A DNA stretch of 64,000 bases from Labilithrix luteola (GCF_001263205.1 NZ_CP012333.1:11017501-11081500), one strand, 5' to 3'. Counted from the first letter of the stretch, positions 8,313-17,971 are shown. The notes: generated from the letters alone by a model not told the origin. Numbers and translations: made by a program.

Positions 8313-10190
8313 CTACTCTTCGGCGGCGGCGTCGAGCGTCGAGACGGCGTTGGTGTTCGCGGCCGCGCGCTTCTTCTCGGCGCGCATCTCGCGGAACATC
8401 GTGAGGTCTTCCTTCACGCGAGCGGCGACCGCGGGGGCCTCCTTCACGGCGGTCTGGAAGAGGTTCACGACGACGTGCGGCGTCTTCTGCGCCGCGTCCT
8501 TGCTGCCGTTCGCGAACTTCACGAGGCGCTCGCGCCAGCGCTCGCTGCGCGTCTTGGTGATGTAGGGAGCGACCGCCGCGACCATGTCGGCGTTGTTGCC
8601 CGCGTAGTGGTGCGCCGCCTTGTAGAGCGGGCTGCGGAAGCGCGGGCTCGACTCGAGGAAGGACTGAACCTGCTCCTTCGTCACGCCGTGCTCTTCGAGG
8701 GCGCGCTCGTACTCGTTCTGCGCCGCCTGCTTCGCCTTGAAGAGGTACATCTGCACGCGCGAGTAGAAGTTAACGCGTCCGTCGCCGCTGGTCTCGACCG
8801 GGCAGAAGATCGTGCCGGGGAACTTCTCGGTGATCGCGCTCTGGACGCCGTCGGAGACGCCCGCGCTCGGCATGCAGCCGAAGGGCTTCACGCTGAGCGT
8901 CATGTGCGCCTTCTGGTTGACCACGTTCAAGATCAGCTTGCCGACTTCCATGTGGCCTTCGCCGCCACGGAGATCGTTGTTGTAGTACTCGTGGCTGATC
9001 GACGCGATCTTGTCCATGTCCGCGAGCTTGTAGCCGTAGAGACCGGCCGCATGCGCGAACGTCTGGAAGAGCGCGCGAACGGCAAAGTCGCCGCCGTGGC
9101 TGATCGCCATCTTCTGGAACACGGCGAGCGGGCCGCCGCCGCCAAGACCGTACTTGGCGAAGTCCATCTCGCGGAGGTTCGCGCGCTCGTTGGCGTCGTT
9201 GCGGACTTCCCAGAGCGTGTAGAGGAGCCACGCGGCGACCAGCTGGATGTCGCACTCGGCGCCTTCCTGCTCGAGGAAGCGCTGGAGCTGGTAGTTGCCG
9301 TCGCCCTCGGTGGTCATCGCCCAGAACTCGCCGATGATGCTGACCTTCGGCTTCGCGATGGTCTTGTCGACCTCGACGCCGGCGAGGATCGGCTTGCACT
9401 TCCAGAGTGCCGCCATGATGTTCGTGCGGTTCTCGAGGGCGTCGTAGAGGACCTTCTTCGCCTTCTCGAGCGCCTCGTCGGTCGAGCCCTTCACCTTCTC
9501 GTAGGGGCGAACGCGGTAGCCATACGCGTTGATGACGTCGCCGGCGATCATGCCCTTGACGATGCCCCAGAAGAACGTGGGGTTCAGGTCGAGGCCGACG
9601 TCGTCGCCCGTCGCCTGCTTGAGGCCGCCCGTCTGCTGGAAGAGCATGACGCGGAAGCCGTCGAAGCCAGCGTCACGCAGGGCCTTGCGGTACTCGGTGA
9701 CGTACATGCCGAAGCGGCAGGGGCCGCAGGCGCCGGCGGTCAGGAACACGAACTTGTCGACGACCTCCTGGTTCGTCATGCCGTGCTTCTCGCGCAGCAT
9801 GATGAGGTACTGAACCAGGTTGCCGACGGTGAAGTACGTGGGGTTGCACTGACCGCGGTTGCCGAACTCCTTGCCGACCTGGAAGGCGGCATTGTCCGGC
9901 GCGTCGAGCATCTGCACGTTGTAGCCGACGCCCTTGAGCGCACCCTCGATGAGGTAGTCGTGCGCGAGCGTCAGGCCGCCGATGAGCATCGTGATCTTCG
10001 CGCGCTCGGACTTCTTGAAGCCGAGGCCGACCATCTCTTCGACCCAGTGCTCCGTCGCACCATCGAGACCGAGGCGCTTGCGCTCGTCGGCTTCGAACTT
10101 CGCGAGCTCGGCGTCGAGGTCCATGGTCTGACCACTGACGGGGAGCTTCTTCTTCGTGCCGTTCGAGGTGAAGGTGGTCTGGTTGCTCAT
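8313..10190 (-). CDS. 2-hydroxyacyl-CoA dehydratase (HgdB/COG3581)-like protein
   Basis: A 625-residue protein of the 2-hydroxyglutaryl-CoA dehydratase subunit-like superfamily, whose members carry iron-sulfur clusters and accept an electron from an ATP-hydrolysing activase. Visible Cys motifs are NRGQC115NP, TAGAC155GPC158RFGM and, further on, KPFGCMPSAG; these are typical of this family. It follows the two-domain activase gene on the same strand after a gap of about 50 nt, so the two probably act together. The true substrate is unknown: members include 2-hydroxyacyl-CoA dehydratases, benzoyl-CoA reductase relatives and orphan reductases. An intrinsic terminator follows. A very long open frame on the opposite strand is a high-GC shadow. 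Confidence 0.8.
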   Translation of the reverse strand: MSNQTTFTSNGTKKKLPVSGQTMDLDAELAKFEADERKRLGLDGATEHWVEEMVGLGFKKSERAKITMLIGGLTLAHDYLIEGALKGVGYNVQMLDAPDNAAFQVGKEFGNRGQCNPTYFTVGNLVQYLIMLREKHGMTNQEVVDKFVFLTAGACGPCRFGMYVTEYRKALRDAGFDGFRVMLFQQTGGLKQATGDDVGLDLNPTFFWGIVKGMIAGDVINAYGYRVRPYEKVKGSTDEALEKAKKVLYDALENRTNIMAALWKCKPILAGVEVDKTIAKPKVSIIGEFWAMTTEGDGNYQLQRFLEQEGAECDIQLVAAWLLYTLWEVRNDANERANLREMDFAKYGLGGGGPLAVFQKMAISHGGDFAVRALFQTFAHAAGLYGYKLADMDKIASISHEYYNNDLRGGEGHMEVGKLILNVVNQKAHMTLSVKPFGCMPSAGVSDGVQSAITEKFPGTIFCPVETSGDGRVNFYSRVQMYLFKAKQAAQNEYERALEEHGVTKEQVQSFLESSPRFRSPLYKAAHHYAGNNADMVAAVAPYITKTRSERWRERLVKFANGSKDAAQKTPHVVVNLFQTAVKEAPAVAARVKEDLTMFREMRAEKKRAAANTNAVSTLDAAAEE

Positions 10191-10242
10191 GGGAGTCTCC
10201 GAGTGACTTGAGAGTGGCTACTGAGCTTCTGGAACTTGGCGA

Positions 10243-13200
10243 TCATTCAGCGGCGCTGCTGGCATCCGCCGGCGCAGCCGCTTTGGTGTGGACCTGCGAA
10301 GTGAGGTCCGCGTCCGAGGGGGCCGGAACGTCGAGGCGAACGATTCCGTCCTTCGTTTTCTTCCCGAGCTTCACCATGCCCTTGGGCGCGGGAGCAGCCT
10401 CGGGAGCGCGCTTGAACGGCACGTAAGCACGTACCTTCTCGCGCATCGCTTCGATCTGGTCGAAGAGCGCCTTGTCCTGCACGCGGCGCTCGTTGAGCTG
10501 CTTGGCCTTGAGCTCGAGGAGCTCGAGACGCTTCTTGTCGATCGCGTGCGAGAGCTCGTCGCGCTTGGTACGTGCATCCTGCAAGCGTTCTTCGTGCAGC
10601 TTGAGGGCGTGGGCGTACGTCTTGACGCGGATCTTGATCGAGCCGGCGGGCTTGTTCGCGTCGATGTCGTGGAGCGCGGCATACGGCGTCTTCGACTTCT
10701 CGATGATCGAGTCGATGAGGCCGTAGACCGGCGCGTCGTGACCGCACTTGAACGAGGAGAGGTCGAGGACGACCACGTTCGGGTGGTGCGCCGCGAAGAC
10801 TGCGCCCCACACCTTCTGCGCGCTGTTGACGGAGTAGTTCTCCGGCCAGACGTGATTGAGCTCGAGGGGCGTCTTGAGCTGCCCGCTCGCGAGCTCCTCT
10901 TTGAAGTAACGATCGAGGTACTCGCGCGTCTTCGGGACCGAGCGGATGCTGAGCACCGGGTAGCCGAGAACCTGGAACTCCTCGGGGATGCCGTGGTTCA
11001 GGCCCGGGTCCGAGTGGTACGGACGCGAGAGGAGGAGGATGGCGACGCGGTCTTCCGCTTCGACCGTCTCGAGGATCGCCCTGCCCTTGTCCTGCAGGTC
11101 GTTCTCGAAGATGGTGAGCGCCTTCCACGCCTCGCGGCACGCGTGATCGTTCTCGTCTTCGGTGATGCCGAGACGCGGGCCCCACGTGTCGAACATGCGC
11201 TTCGCCATGAGGTTCGGCTCGACGAACGACACGGCCGGGTCGACGTATTCGATCCCGCGCGAGGCGAAGAAGTCGACCTCCTTGGTGAAGGCGGCCTTCA
11301 TGACGTCGGGCGCGCCGGCGACGATCGGACAGCTTGCGTTGTCCATCGTGTCGGTCACGAAGTTCGAGACGTGCGTGAGGATCGGGAAGAAGATGTACTT
11401 GAGCTTCTTCTTCTCCGTGTGCGCGTGGAAGAGCAGGTTGTGGACGTGCGCCTGCGCGACCTTCGACGGGTAGCACGGGTCGATCGAGCCGTACTTGCCA
11501 CCCTCGACCCACATCTCCTCGGTGGTCTCCTCCGAGAAGACGACGTTCTGCTTCGGGATGCCGACCGCTTCGAAGTACGTGCGGAAGAACGGCGCCGTCG
11601 AATAGAGGTTCAGGACGCGCGGGATGCCGATGCGCGTACGGCGGCGCATCTCCTGCGCCTCCTTCGGCGAGCGCTTGAACGGTCGCGTGATCTCCACGCG
11701 TCGCTGGCCGAAGATGCCCTTCTTGACCTCGATGTCCTTGATGGGCGAGCCATCTTCGGGCTGAGGCGCGGGCGTGTAGAAGTGCATGAAGGCGCGCTTC
11801 GCCTCGTAGTCCACCATGTTGGGGAACTGCTGCGCGGTCTTCTTGCGCTCGGCGACGAGGTCGAGCATCGCCTCTTTGCTCTCGACGGTGCCCTTCTCGC
11901 AGGAGAAACCGGCGATGTAGCGGCTCGAGCGGCCGTCGGGCGTCCTCGTGTCGATGAACGTGCGCTTGCATTCGTTCGGACAGAAGTGGCAGACGGTCTC
12001 TTCGTCGTTCTTCGTCGTGTATTCGAGATTGATGGCGTCATCGACGCCGATGAAGGTCGACTTGCCGCGACGCTTCACGACGCGGATCGTCTCCATCGCC
12101 GCGCCGATCGCGCCGGCCTCACCGGTGTGGGGGTGCACGAACACTTCGGCGTTCGGCACGCGCTCCTTGATGTAGTCGACCTGCGCTTTGACGGCCGCGA
12201 GGTTGTACTGCGTGCCGCCCTGCAGAACGAACTTCGTTCCGAGCGACGCGAGGCGCGGGATCTGAACGACGTACTGCCAGACGTTCTTCGGAAGGACCTG
12301 CGCGAGACCGGCGAGCATCTCCTCTTTCGAGAAGCCTTCCTTCTGGAAGTTGACGCGGTCGGTGTCGAGGAAGACGGCGCAGCCGTAGCTGAACTTCGGC
12401 GCGAGATCGGCCTTGAAGGCGACGTCGGCGAACTCGCGCACGGGCACGCCGAACGACTCGGCGGTCGCCTGGAGCAGCGTGCCGTTACCGGCCGAGCAGC
12501 TGTTCGAGAGGCGGAAGTTGGCGATGTCGCCGTTCTTCATGAACAGGACCTTGATGTCCTGTCCGCCGATATCGCAGATGACGTCGACGTCGCCGAAGTA
12601 GTGCACGGCGCTCATCATGTGAGCGACGGTCTCGACGATGTTCACGTCGCTCTTCACGCACTCTTCGAGCACGTCGGCGGCGTAGCCCGTGGCGCCGAAG
12701 CCCATGCACTCGAACGTGGCGCCCTGCTTCTCGACGTACTCTTTGAGCTGCGCGAGGAGCTCCTTCGTGTCCTGGATCGGGTTGCCCTTCGAGAGCTGGT
12801 AGCCCTTCGTGAGGATCTGGCCGGTCTCGTAGTCGACGATGACGGCCTTCGATGACGTCGAGCCGCCGTCGAGGCCGATGACGCCGCGTACGACCTGACC
12901 GGGCTCGAGCTTCACGGGCTCGAACCTCGGGATCTTGTAGAGCTCGCGGAACTCTTCGAGCTCCAACTCGGTTTTGGAGAGCGGCGGGCCGGCGGTCTCA
13001 CCGAGGCGCGCCTTGCGGCCCGTGGTGATGTACTCGCGCAGATCCCCGAGGCCTTTCAGCCAGCCGATTTCGGCCGGTTCGTGGAGACCGTAGAGGACGG
13101 CGCCGAACGCGGCGTAGTACTGCGCGTTCTCGGGGACGAAGACGACCTCTTCGATCGGCTTGTCCTTCGGCCAGTCGTAGCCGCGCTCCGCCCAGACCTG

Positions 13201-13941
13201 CGGGATGCGCAGGCGCCAGCAATCCTGGAGGAACGGCAGGTACGTGTTCGGACCGCCGAGCAGGAGCACGCGGGCCTTGAGCGTGTTGCCTCGGGTGAGG
13301 ACGCTCAAGTTCTGCATGACGATCGCGTCGGCGAGCGAGCAGAGAACTTCGGTCGAGGGGATGCCGCTCTTGATCAGGTTGACGATGTCCGTCTCTGCGA
13401 ACACGCCGCACTTCGCGGCGACGTGATGGAGCTTGGAGTCGTCGAAGCGGAGCGTGGTCACGAGCTCCGGCGGCGCGTTGACCTTCAAGAAGCACTTGTC
13501 GATGGTGGCGCCCGTTCCGGACGCGCACTTGTCGTTCATGGACGCGAGGGCGGTCTTCTCGCCCGTCTTCTCGTCCGTCTTGAACATGATGATCTTGGCG
13601 TCTTGTCCGCCGAGCTCGATGACCGAGCCCACATCCGGGTGGAGGTGCTCGACGGCCAGCGTGACCGCGTTCACTTCCTGCACGAACTTGCCGCCGGTCG
13701 ACGGAGCGAGGGGCGCCGAGCCCGAGCCGGTGAGGAAGATCCTCCACGCGCCCTTCGGGTGATCGGGGAACGACCCCATGATCTGCTCGAGGAGCTCGAG
13801 AACCTTCTCGGGCTGCTTCGTGTGGTGGCGCTGGTAGTCGCTCCAGAGGATCGCCTTCGTTTCCGGATCGACAACCGTGGCTTTCACCGTCGTGCTGCCG
13901 ACGTCCATGCCGATCGCGAGGAAGCGTTCTCCGAGACCCAT
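10243..13941 (-). CDS. Two-domain acyl-CoA dehydratase activase (BadF/HgdC-type) with DUF2229
   Basis: A 1232-residue protein. Two tandem BadF/BadG/BcrA/BcrD ASKHA ATPase domains occupy about 5-300 and 350-625. Each starts with an ATP-binding GMDVGSTTVK- or GLDGGSTSSK-like loop and carries the cluster-binding Cys pair: C139 (NDKCASGTG) with C178 (KCGVFAETDI), and C482 (NSCSAGNG) with C521 (YGCAVFLDTD). The spacing is 39 residues in both, as in HgdC. From about 645 onward is a DUF2229/COG3580-like region with CHFCPNEC (C651, C654, C658). The activase hydrolyses ATP to push a low-potential electron onto its partner, here probably the product of the next gene. Its ATG is preceded by GGGAGA. Such systems are best known from anaerobes. 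Confidence 0.85.
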   Translation of the reverse strand: MGLGERFLAIGMDVGSTTVKATVVDPETKAILWSDYQRHHTKQPEKVLELLEQIMGSFPDHPKGAWRIFLTGSGSAPLAPSTGGKFVQEVNAVTLAVEHLHPDVGSVIELGGQDAKIIMFKTDEKTGEKTALASMNDKCASGTGATIDKCFLKVNAPPELVTTLRFDDSKLHHVAAKCGVFAETDIVNLIKSGIPSTEVLCSLADAIVMQNLSVLTRGNTLKARVLLLGGPNTYLPFLQDCWRLRIPQVWAERGYDWPKDKPIEEVVFVPENAQYYAAFGAVLYGLHEPAEIGWLKGLGDLREYITTGRKARLGETAGPPLSKTELELEEFRELYKIPRFEPVKLEPGQVVRGVIGLDGGSTSSKAVIVDYETGQILTKGYQLSKGNPIQDTKELLAQLKEYVEKQGATFECMGFGATGYAADVLEECVKSDVNIVETVAHMMSAVHYFGDVDVICDIGGQDIKVLFMKNGDIANFRLSNSCSAGNGTLLQATAESFGVPVREFADVAFKADLAPKFSYGCAVFLDTDRVNFQKEGFSKEEMLAGLAQVLPKNVWQYVVQIPRLASLGTKFVLQGGTQYNLAAVKAQVDYIKERVPNAEVFVHPHTGEAGAIGAAMETIRVVKRRGKSTFIGVDDAINLEYTTKNDEETVCHFCPNECKRTFIDTRTPDGRSSRYIAGFSCEKGTVESKEAMLDLVAERKKTAQQFPNMVDYEAKRAFMHFYTPAPQPEDGSPIKDIEVKKGIFGQRRVEITRPFKRSPKEAQEMRRRTRIGIPRVLNLYSTAPFFRTYFEAVGIPKQNVVFSEETTEEMWVEGGKYGSIDPCYPSKVAQAHVHNLLFHAHTEKKKLKYIFFPILTHVSNFVTDTMDNASCPIVAGAPDVMKAAFTKEVDFFASRGIEYVDPAVSFVEPNLMAKRMFDTWGPRLGITEDENDHACREAWKALTIFENDLQDKGRAILETVEAEDRVAILLLSRPYHSDPGLNHGIPEEFQVLGYPVLSIRSVPKTREYLDRYFKEELASGQLKTPLELNHVWPENYSVNSAQKVWGAVFAAHHPNVVVLDLSSFKCGHDAPVYGLIDSIIEKSKTPYAALHDIDANKPAGSIKIRVKTYAHALKLHEERLQDARTKRDELSHAIDKKRLELLELKAKQLNERRVQDKALFDQIEAMREKVRAYVPFKRAPEAAPAPKGMVKLGKKTKDGIVRLDVPAPSDADLTSQVHTKAAAPADASSAAE

Positions 13942-13962
13942 GCGCTCTCCCTGTTTCCCGAA

Positions 13963-13984
13963 AGCGAAGCCTTAGGGCTTCGTT
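13963..13984 (-). other. Stem-loop in the activase leader
   Basis: AGCGAAGCC pairs with GGCTTCGTT around a TTAG loop (perfect over CGAAGCC/GGCTTCG, plus a G-U and an A-T pair). It lies 22-43 nt upstream of the activase ATG. It could be a leader structure or a terminator for inward transcription; no long U-run follows. Confidence 0.4.
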
Positions 13985-14179
13985 TCCGTGTTCACGCGAG
14001 CGGGGAACACAGCGCGGCCGAGCCAAGCGGTGCACCCCTCAGTGAGGTGCCGACGAGCGTACTGCCGTGCTCGCCGGCTGAACTGACGTGTCAGTCCATC
14101 GGAGGCTACGCCCATTCCTGGGCCCGGCAAAAGGAATTTCCCGACTGCCGCAGCACGCCACACCTTCTTTCCACGAAGC

Positions 14180-14357
14180 TCAGCCGAATGTGAAACGACC
14201 GACAGCGAAACTCAGCCGAGCGAGAAACGACCGACAGTGAGGCTCAAGCTCAGCCGAATGTGAAACGACCGACAGTGAGGGTCTCGGCTCGGCTTCCGTT
14301 TCCGCAGGTGAGAAACGACCGACAGTGAGCTCTCGGCTTCCGTTGCCGCAGGACTGA
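14180..14357. repeat. Cluster of degenerate direct repeats
   Basis: GAAACGACCGACAG occurs four times, at 14192, 14224, 14252 and 14312. Three copies are followed by TGA and one by CGA, and a decayed copy (GACTGACAGTGA) lies near 14352. Two copies are preceded by CTCAGCCGAATGT and one by CTCAGCCGAGCGA, giving units of roughly 30 bp. A second element, CTCGGCTTCCGTT(T/G)CCGCAG, occurs twice. Spacing is uneven (32, 28 and 60 bp), so this is not a CRISPR array. It lies upstream of the left signalling operon; the function is unknown. Confidence 0.75.
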
Positions 14358-14574
14358 CAGTGACCGCGACGGCCACAACGCTGTGGAGAGGCGGGCGACA
14401 GCCTCCCCCTATTCGCGGACAAGCCGACGCGTGGGGCGCGTAGCACGAGCTTTGCAGTCTCGGCCGACGCAGCGTCGCGACGGGTACCGAGTGAATCGAT
14501 GATGCACGTCGATTCCGACCGCGCGACGTCGCGACGACGACGACGGCGAGGGCGGCTCGCCACTGAGGTCTTCC

Positions 14575-15180
14575 ATGTCCCCGATTGCGCAGCGCACCCC
14601 GATGGACGACGGCTCGAGCGACTCGGAAGCCAACCTTTACAGGGTCGACACCACCCCGCCACCTCCCGGCGAGGGCGACGCGTACAGCGCGCCAACCAGG
14701 GTGGGAACGCTGGCCAAGTCCCACATCGATCAGATCTTCGAGAGCGCCCGCGACGAAAGGAGCGACGTCGAGAAGGCGTACGCCGCCATCTCGCAAGCCT
14801 CGGGTATTCGCCCCACGCCATCCCTCGGAGGCCTCCGAAGATCGGCGAGCGAGGTCGCGTCACTATGCGATCGCGACGAGGACGAGCCTCTCGAAGCCAC
14901 CGTCTTGTCGGAGAGGATGCAGGCCGCCCTCAACCTCGATCCGCATGACAGCGCCCCCGCGCTCGAACTCGAACGAGTCCCCGCCCCGCCCGCCCTTCCC
15001 ACGCCGATCGATCGCGCACGCATCACGCTTCCACCCGCGCGTGTGTCACGTGCGACGTCGGCGAGCGTGACGCCGACGAGGTCCTTGCGACGAAACCCAA
15101 TCCTCGTCGCGAGCGTGGTCGCTGCGCTCGTCGCCACGTGCACAGCACTCTACTGGCTGTTCACGATGCCGAAGCTCTGA
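14575..15180 (+). CDS. Hypothetical tail-anchored membrane protein
   Basis: A 201-residue protein without a recognised domain. The N-terminal 165 residues are hydrophilic and disordered-looking, with a more ordered patch HIDQIFESARDERSDVEKAYAAI around 50-72. One transmembrane helix close to the C-terminus (PILVASVVAALVATCTALYWLF) is followed by only a few residues, so it is probably tail-anchored. It is the first plus-strand gene of the left signalling module, 36 nt before the PP2C gene, so co-transcription is likely. The role is unknown. Confidence 0.65.
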   Translation: MSPIAQRTPMDDGSSDSEANLYRVDTTPPPPGEGDAYSAPTRVGTLAKSHIDQIFESARDERSDVEKAYAAISQASGIRPTPSLGGLRRSASEVASLCDRDEDEPLEATVLSERMQAALNLDPHDSAPALELERVPAPPALPTPIDRARITLPPARVSRATSASVTPTRSLRRNPILVASVVAALVATCTALYWLFTMPKL

Positions 15181-15216
15181 CGAGGCTCGCTCGTTGCATT
15201 CGACGACGAACGAAGA

Positions 15217-16332
15217 ATGTTCGATCACCCGCAGGAACTCATCGTTGCCGTTGCGCTCCTCGGCATCTTCGTCGTGACACTCGTCGTTTCCGGAAACGGA
15301 AGGCGTGCCCCAGTCACTGGACGAAGCGAGGACGAGAAGCCGGTCAAGACGACAAGGCGCGATTCGAAACCGGCCCCCGCGCGCAGTACGCCCCCCTCGA
15401 AGCCGGCGCCCGCCCGGAGCGAATCCCATCTCCCGCTTCTCTGCTTCGACGAAGACGAGGAGGAGGTCGATCCGACGCGCATCGGCAATTCTCCGAAGCG
15501 CGCGCAGCTCACGCCTCCCACCCAGACGATCCTCTACGACGAGGACGCCGCCGTCGACGAGCCCACGCAAGCCCGAGCCCTCATCCTCGTGACCGCCAGC
15601 GGTCGGACGGACCGAGGGCTGCGCCGGAAGAACAACGAAGATGCGCTCCTCGCCCTCGAAGACGAAGGACTCTTCGTGATCGCCGACGGCATGGGCGGCT
15701 ACCGCGGTGGCGAGGTCGCCAGCGCCCTGGCCATCCAAACGATCGAGCAGGCCTTCAAAGATAGCGACTTCCAAGGCCAACCCCACGAATCGATTCCACG
15801 CCGCGCATCGGAACTCGCGCGAGCCATCCAGATGGCGAACGACGCCATCCTCACGCAGGCGGCGGAGAACAGACAGCTCGAGGGAATGGGCACGACGGTC
15901 TGCGCCGCCCGATTCCTACCGAACAAGCAGCGTGTCTATCTGGGGCACGTCGGTGACAGCCGCTCGTATCGGCTACGCGACGGCCGCCTCCGCCGAATGA
16001 CGTCCGACCACACCATGCGCGACGAGCTCGGGATCACGGGTGAGGGAGCGGCTCATCTGAGTCGCGCGGTAGGCATTTGGCCAACCGTGGCCATCGACGT
16101 GGTCCTCGCCAAGCCTCGGCCCGGAGACGTCTACCTGCTTTGCTCCGACGGACTCACCAAGATGGTCGACGACGCGAAGATCGAGCAGGTGCTCGTCGAG
16201 TTACCTACACCGAAGGAGATGGCCGAAGCGCTCGTCCGGCTCGCCAACGAGAACGGCGGCCTCGACAATGTCAGCGTGATCGTCGTGCGCGTCGAAGAGG
16301 TCGATGCCCATCACCCTCGCCGAGCCGCGTGA
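15217..16332 (+). CDS. Membrane-anchored PP2C-type Ser/Thr phosphatase
   Basis: A 371-residue protein with an N-terminal transmembrane helix (LIVAVALLGIFVVTLVVSG, about 8-26), a linker and a cytoplasmic PP2C (PPM) domain from about 125. PPM motifs are visible: RGLRRKNNEDALL (metal-binding Asp), FVIADGMGGYRGGEVAS, GMGTTVCAA, GHVGDSRSYRLRDG, YLLCSDGLTKMV and GGLDNVSVIVV. It should dephosphorylate Ser/Thr, most plausibly the kinase encoded two genes downstream or the FHA activator between them. It has a paralogue with the same layout at 37693-38787. Confidence 0.9.
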   Translation: MFDHPQELIVAVALLGIFVVTLVVSGNGRRAPVTGRSEDEKPVKTTRRDSKPAPARSTPPSKPAPARSESHLPLLCFDEDEEEVDPTRIGNSPKRAQLTPPTQTILYDEDAAVDEPTQARALILVTASGRTDRGLRRKNNEDALLALEDEGLFVIADGMGGYRGGEVASALAIQTIEQAFKDSDFQGQPHESIPRRASELARAIQMANDAILTQAAENRQLEGMGTTVCAARFLPNKQRVYLGHVGDSRSYRLRDGRLRRMTSDHTMRDELGITGEGAAHLSRAVGIWPTVAIDVVLAKPRPGDVYLLCSDGLTKMVDDAKIEQVLVELPTPKEMAEALVRLANENGGLDNVSVIVVRVEEVDAHHPRRAA

Positions 16333-16473
16333 TGACATTCGGTTCAAGGACTCGGGGCAGACGGGGTGAACTTCGAGTTCACACGATGAACCAAAAGTGC
16401 ACGCGAACGGCACCTGACACGATGCGCTGGCGCCTACGCCAAACGACGATTCTGCGATAGCGTTTCATTTCGG

Positions 16474-17910
16474 ATGTCCGCGCGCATGTCGGAAGAAACA
16501 CGCATCCAGCCGCAGGAACTTCCTCCCACGCAGAGGAGCCAGCCGCGCCTCGACTGGACCGACCGCGCGGGCCACCACTTCCGCGTGCTCGAGGGCCGTG
16601 TCCTCGTCGGATCGTCGGAGAGCTCGGGCATCGTCATTCAAGACGACACGGTCTCGCGCCTCCATGCCGAGCTCGAGGTCCGCAGCGACGGGCTTTGGAT
16701 TCGCGATCTCGGCAGCCGCAACGGCACGTTCGTCGAAGGCATGCGCGTCTCGGGCGCCCTCGTACCGGAGCACGGGAGGATTCGCCTCGGCATGACCGAC
16801 CTGCTGGTGGATTACGGCGCGAACCAGCCGCGCGAGGTGGAGCTCTGGCCGAGCACCACGTTCAACAAGCTCGTCGGCGCGAGCCTCGTCATGCGCGAGC
16901 TCTTCGCGTCGATCCATCGACTGCGTTCGAGCGATGCCCCCGTGCTCATCCAAGGCGAGACGGGCACGGGAAAAGAGCTCGTCGCGAGGGCGATCCACGA
17001 TACGTCGGCGCGTAGCGGCAAGCCGTTCGTCGTCGTCGACTGCGCCGCCCTGCCCGATTCGCTGCTCGACAGTGAGCTCTTCGGCCACGCCCGGGGCTCG
17101 TTCACGGGGGCCCTCGGCGACCGCGCGGGGGCCATCGAGGCTGCGGAGGGCGGTACGGTCTTTCTCGACGAAATCGGCGAGCTGCCGCTCACGATGCAGC
17201 CGAAGCTGCTGCGCGCCCTCGAACAGAAAACCATCCGGCGCCTCGGGGAAACCCAGCATCGCAAGGTCGACGTTCGCTTCCTCTCGGCGACCCATCGCGA
17301 CCTGCTACGAATGGTGAACGCCGGCGCATTCCGGGAGGACCTGTACTTCCGCTTGTGCGTCATCCCCATCGACGTTCCGCCTCTGCGCGAGCGCGAAGAG
17401 GACATCGAACCTCTCATCAACAACTTCCTCGCCCAGGCGGCCGACACCCGGCGGTTCAGCCCGCAAATCCTCCGCACGCTCATGAACTTTCCGTGGCGAG
17501 GAAACGTGCGCGAGCTTCGCAATTTCGTCGAGCGCGCGCGAGCCCTTGGCCCCGACGAGGCCCTCGCCATCATGGGTGGAGGCAGCATCACGCGCGGCAC
17601 GAGTCGCTCGCGGAGCATCCTGCCGTCCCTCGTGGAGGAAGGCTCGATCCCGCCTCCTCCCCTCGCCCCGCACGATTTACTGAGCTCGCCGGTGCCGAGC
17701 GAGAGCGCCCGACCCGCTCCGGTGTCGGACACGCGCGAGGTCTTCCGGCGCTCCTACCGCGACTTCCGCGAGGCATGGATCGAGCAGGGCGAACGGGAGT
17801 ACGTCCGGGAGTTGCTCGTCCGTCACAATCGAAACGTCGCGGCCGCTGCGAAGGATGCCGAAGTCGACCGGACACACATCTATCGACTGATCCGCAAACA
17901 CACGCTGTGA
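16474..17910 (+). CDS. FHA-domain sigma-54-dependent transcriptional activator
   Basis: A 478-residue enhancer-binding protein. The FHA domain is at about 38-112 (GSSESSGIVI, SRLHAE, GSRNGTFV), the phosphothreonine-binding fold. The AAA+ sigma-54 domain is at about 132-370, with Walker A GETGTGKE (161-168), the sigma-54-contacting loop as GSFTGA (208-213) and Walker B GTVFLDEIGELP. The C-terminal Fis-type HTH (LVRHNRNVAAAAKDAEVDRTHIYRLIRKH) binds DNA. The FHA domain implies control by Thr phosphorylation, and the adjacent kinase and phosphatase are the natural partners. Likely targets are the sigma-54-type promoters of the RiPP locus (inference). An in-frame ATG 15 nt later is an alternative start. 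Confidence 0.92.
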   Translation: MSARMSEETRIQPQELPPTQRSQPRLDWTDRAGHHFRVLEGRVLVGSSESSGIVIQDDTVSRLHAELEVRSDGLWIRDLGSRNGTFVEGMRVSGALVPEHGRIRLGMTDLLVDYGANQPREVELWPSTTFNKLVGASLVMRELFASIHRLRSSDAPVLIQGETGTGKELVARAIHDTSARSGKPFVVVDCAALPDSLLDSELFGHARGSFTGALGDRAGAIEAAEGGTVFLDEIGELPLTMQPKLLRALEQKTIRRLGETQHRKVDVRFLSATHRDLLRMVNAGAFREDLYFRLCVIPIDVPPLREREEDIEPLINNFLAQAADTRRFSPQILRTLMNFPWRGNVRELRNFVERARALGPDEALAIMGGGSITRGTSRSRSILPSLVEEGSIPPPPLAPHDLLSSPVPSESARPAPVSDTREVFRRSYRDFREAWIEQGEREYVRELLVRHNRNVAAAAKDAEVDRTHIYRLIRKHTL

Positions 17911-17971
17911 CCTCGCGGGAGTCGGAACATCCACTTCCAAAAGCCGTTCGCGCTCAGCTAGCCTGATCATC

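Larger units (their letters stand above)
13942..14574. other. Long divergent intergenic region
   Basis: About 630 bases between the divergent activase operon and the left signalling module. It contains a stem-loop near the activase start and a cluster of direct repeats (described separately). The remainder holds no convincing gene. Confidence 0.5.

Noticed and set aside
8169..12855. Two very long plus-strand open frames (680 and 855 residues) opposite the activase operon
   Set aside because: They are antisense shadows typical of high-GC coding DNA. The minus-strand proteins carry family motifs and Cys pairs, and the plus-strand translations are charge-repetitive without motifs.
14180..14357. 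CRISPR array
   Set aside because: Repeats are short, unevenly spaced (32, 28 and 60 bp), decayed at one end and lack unique spacers; no cas gene is nearby.
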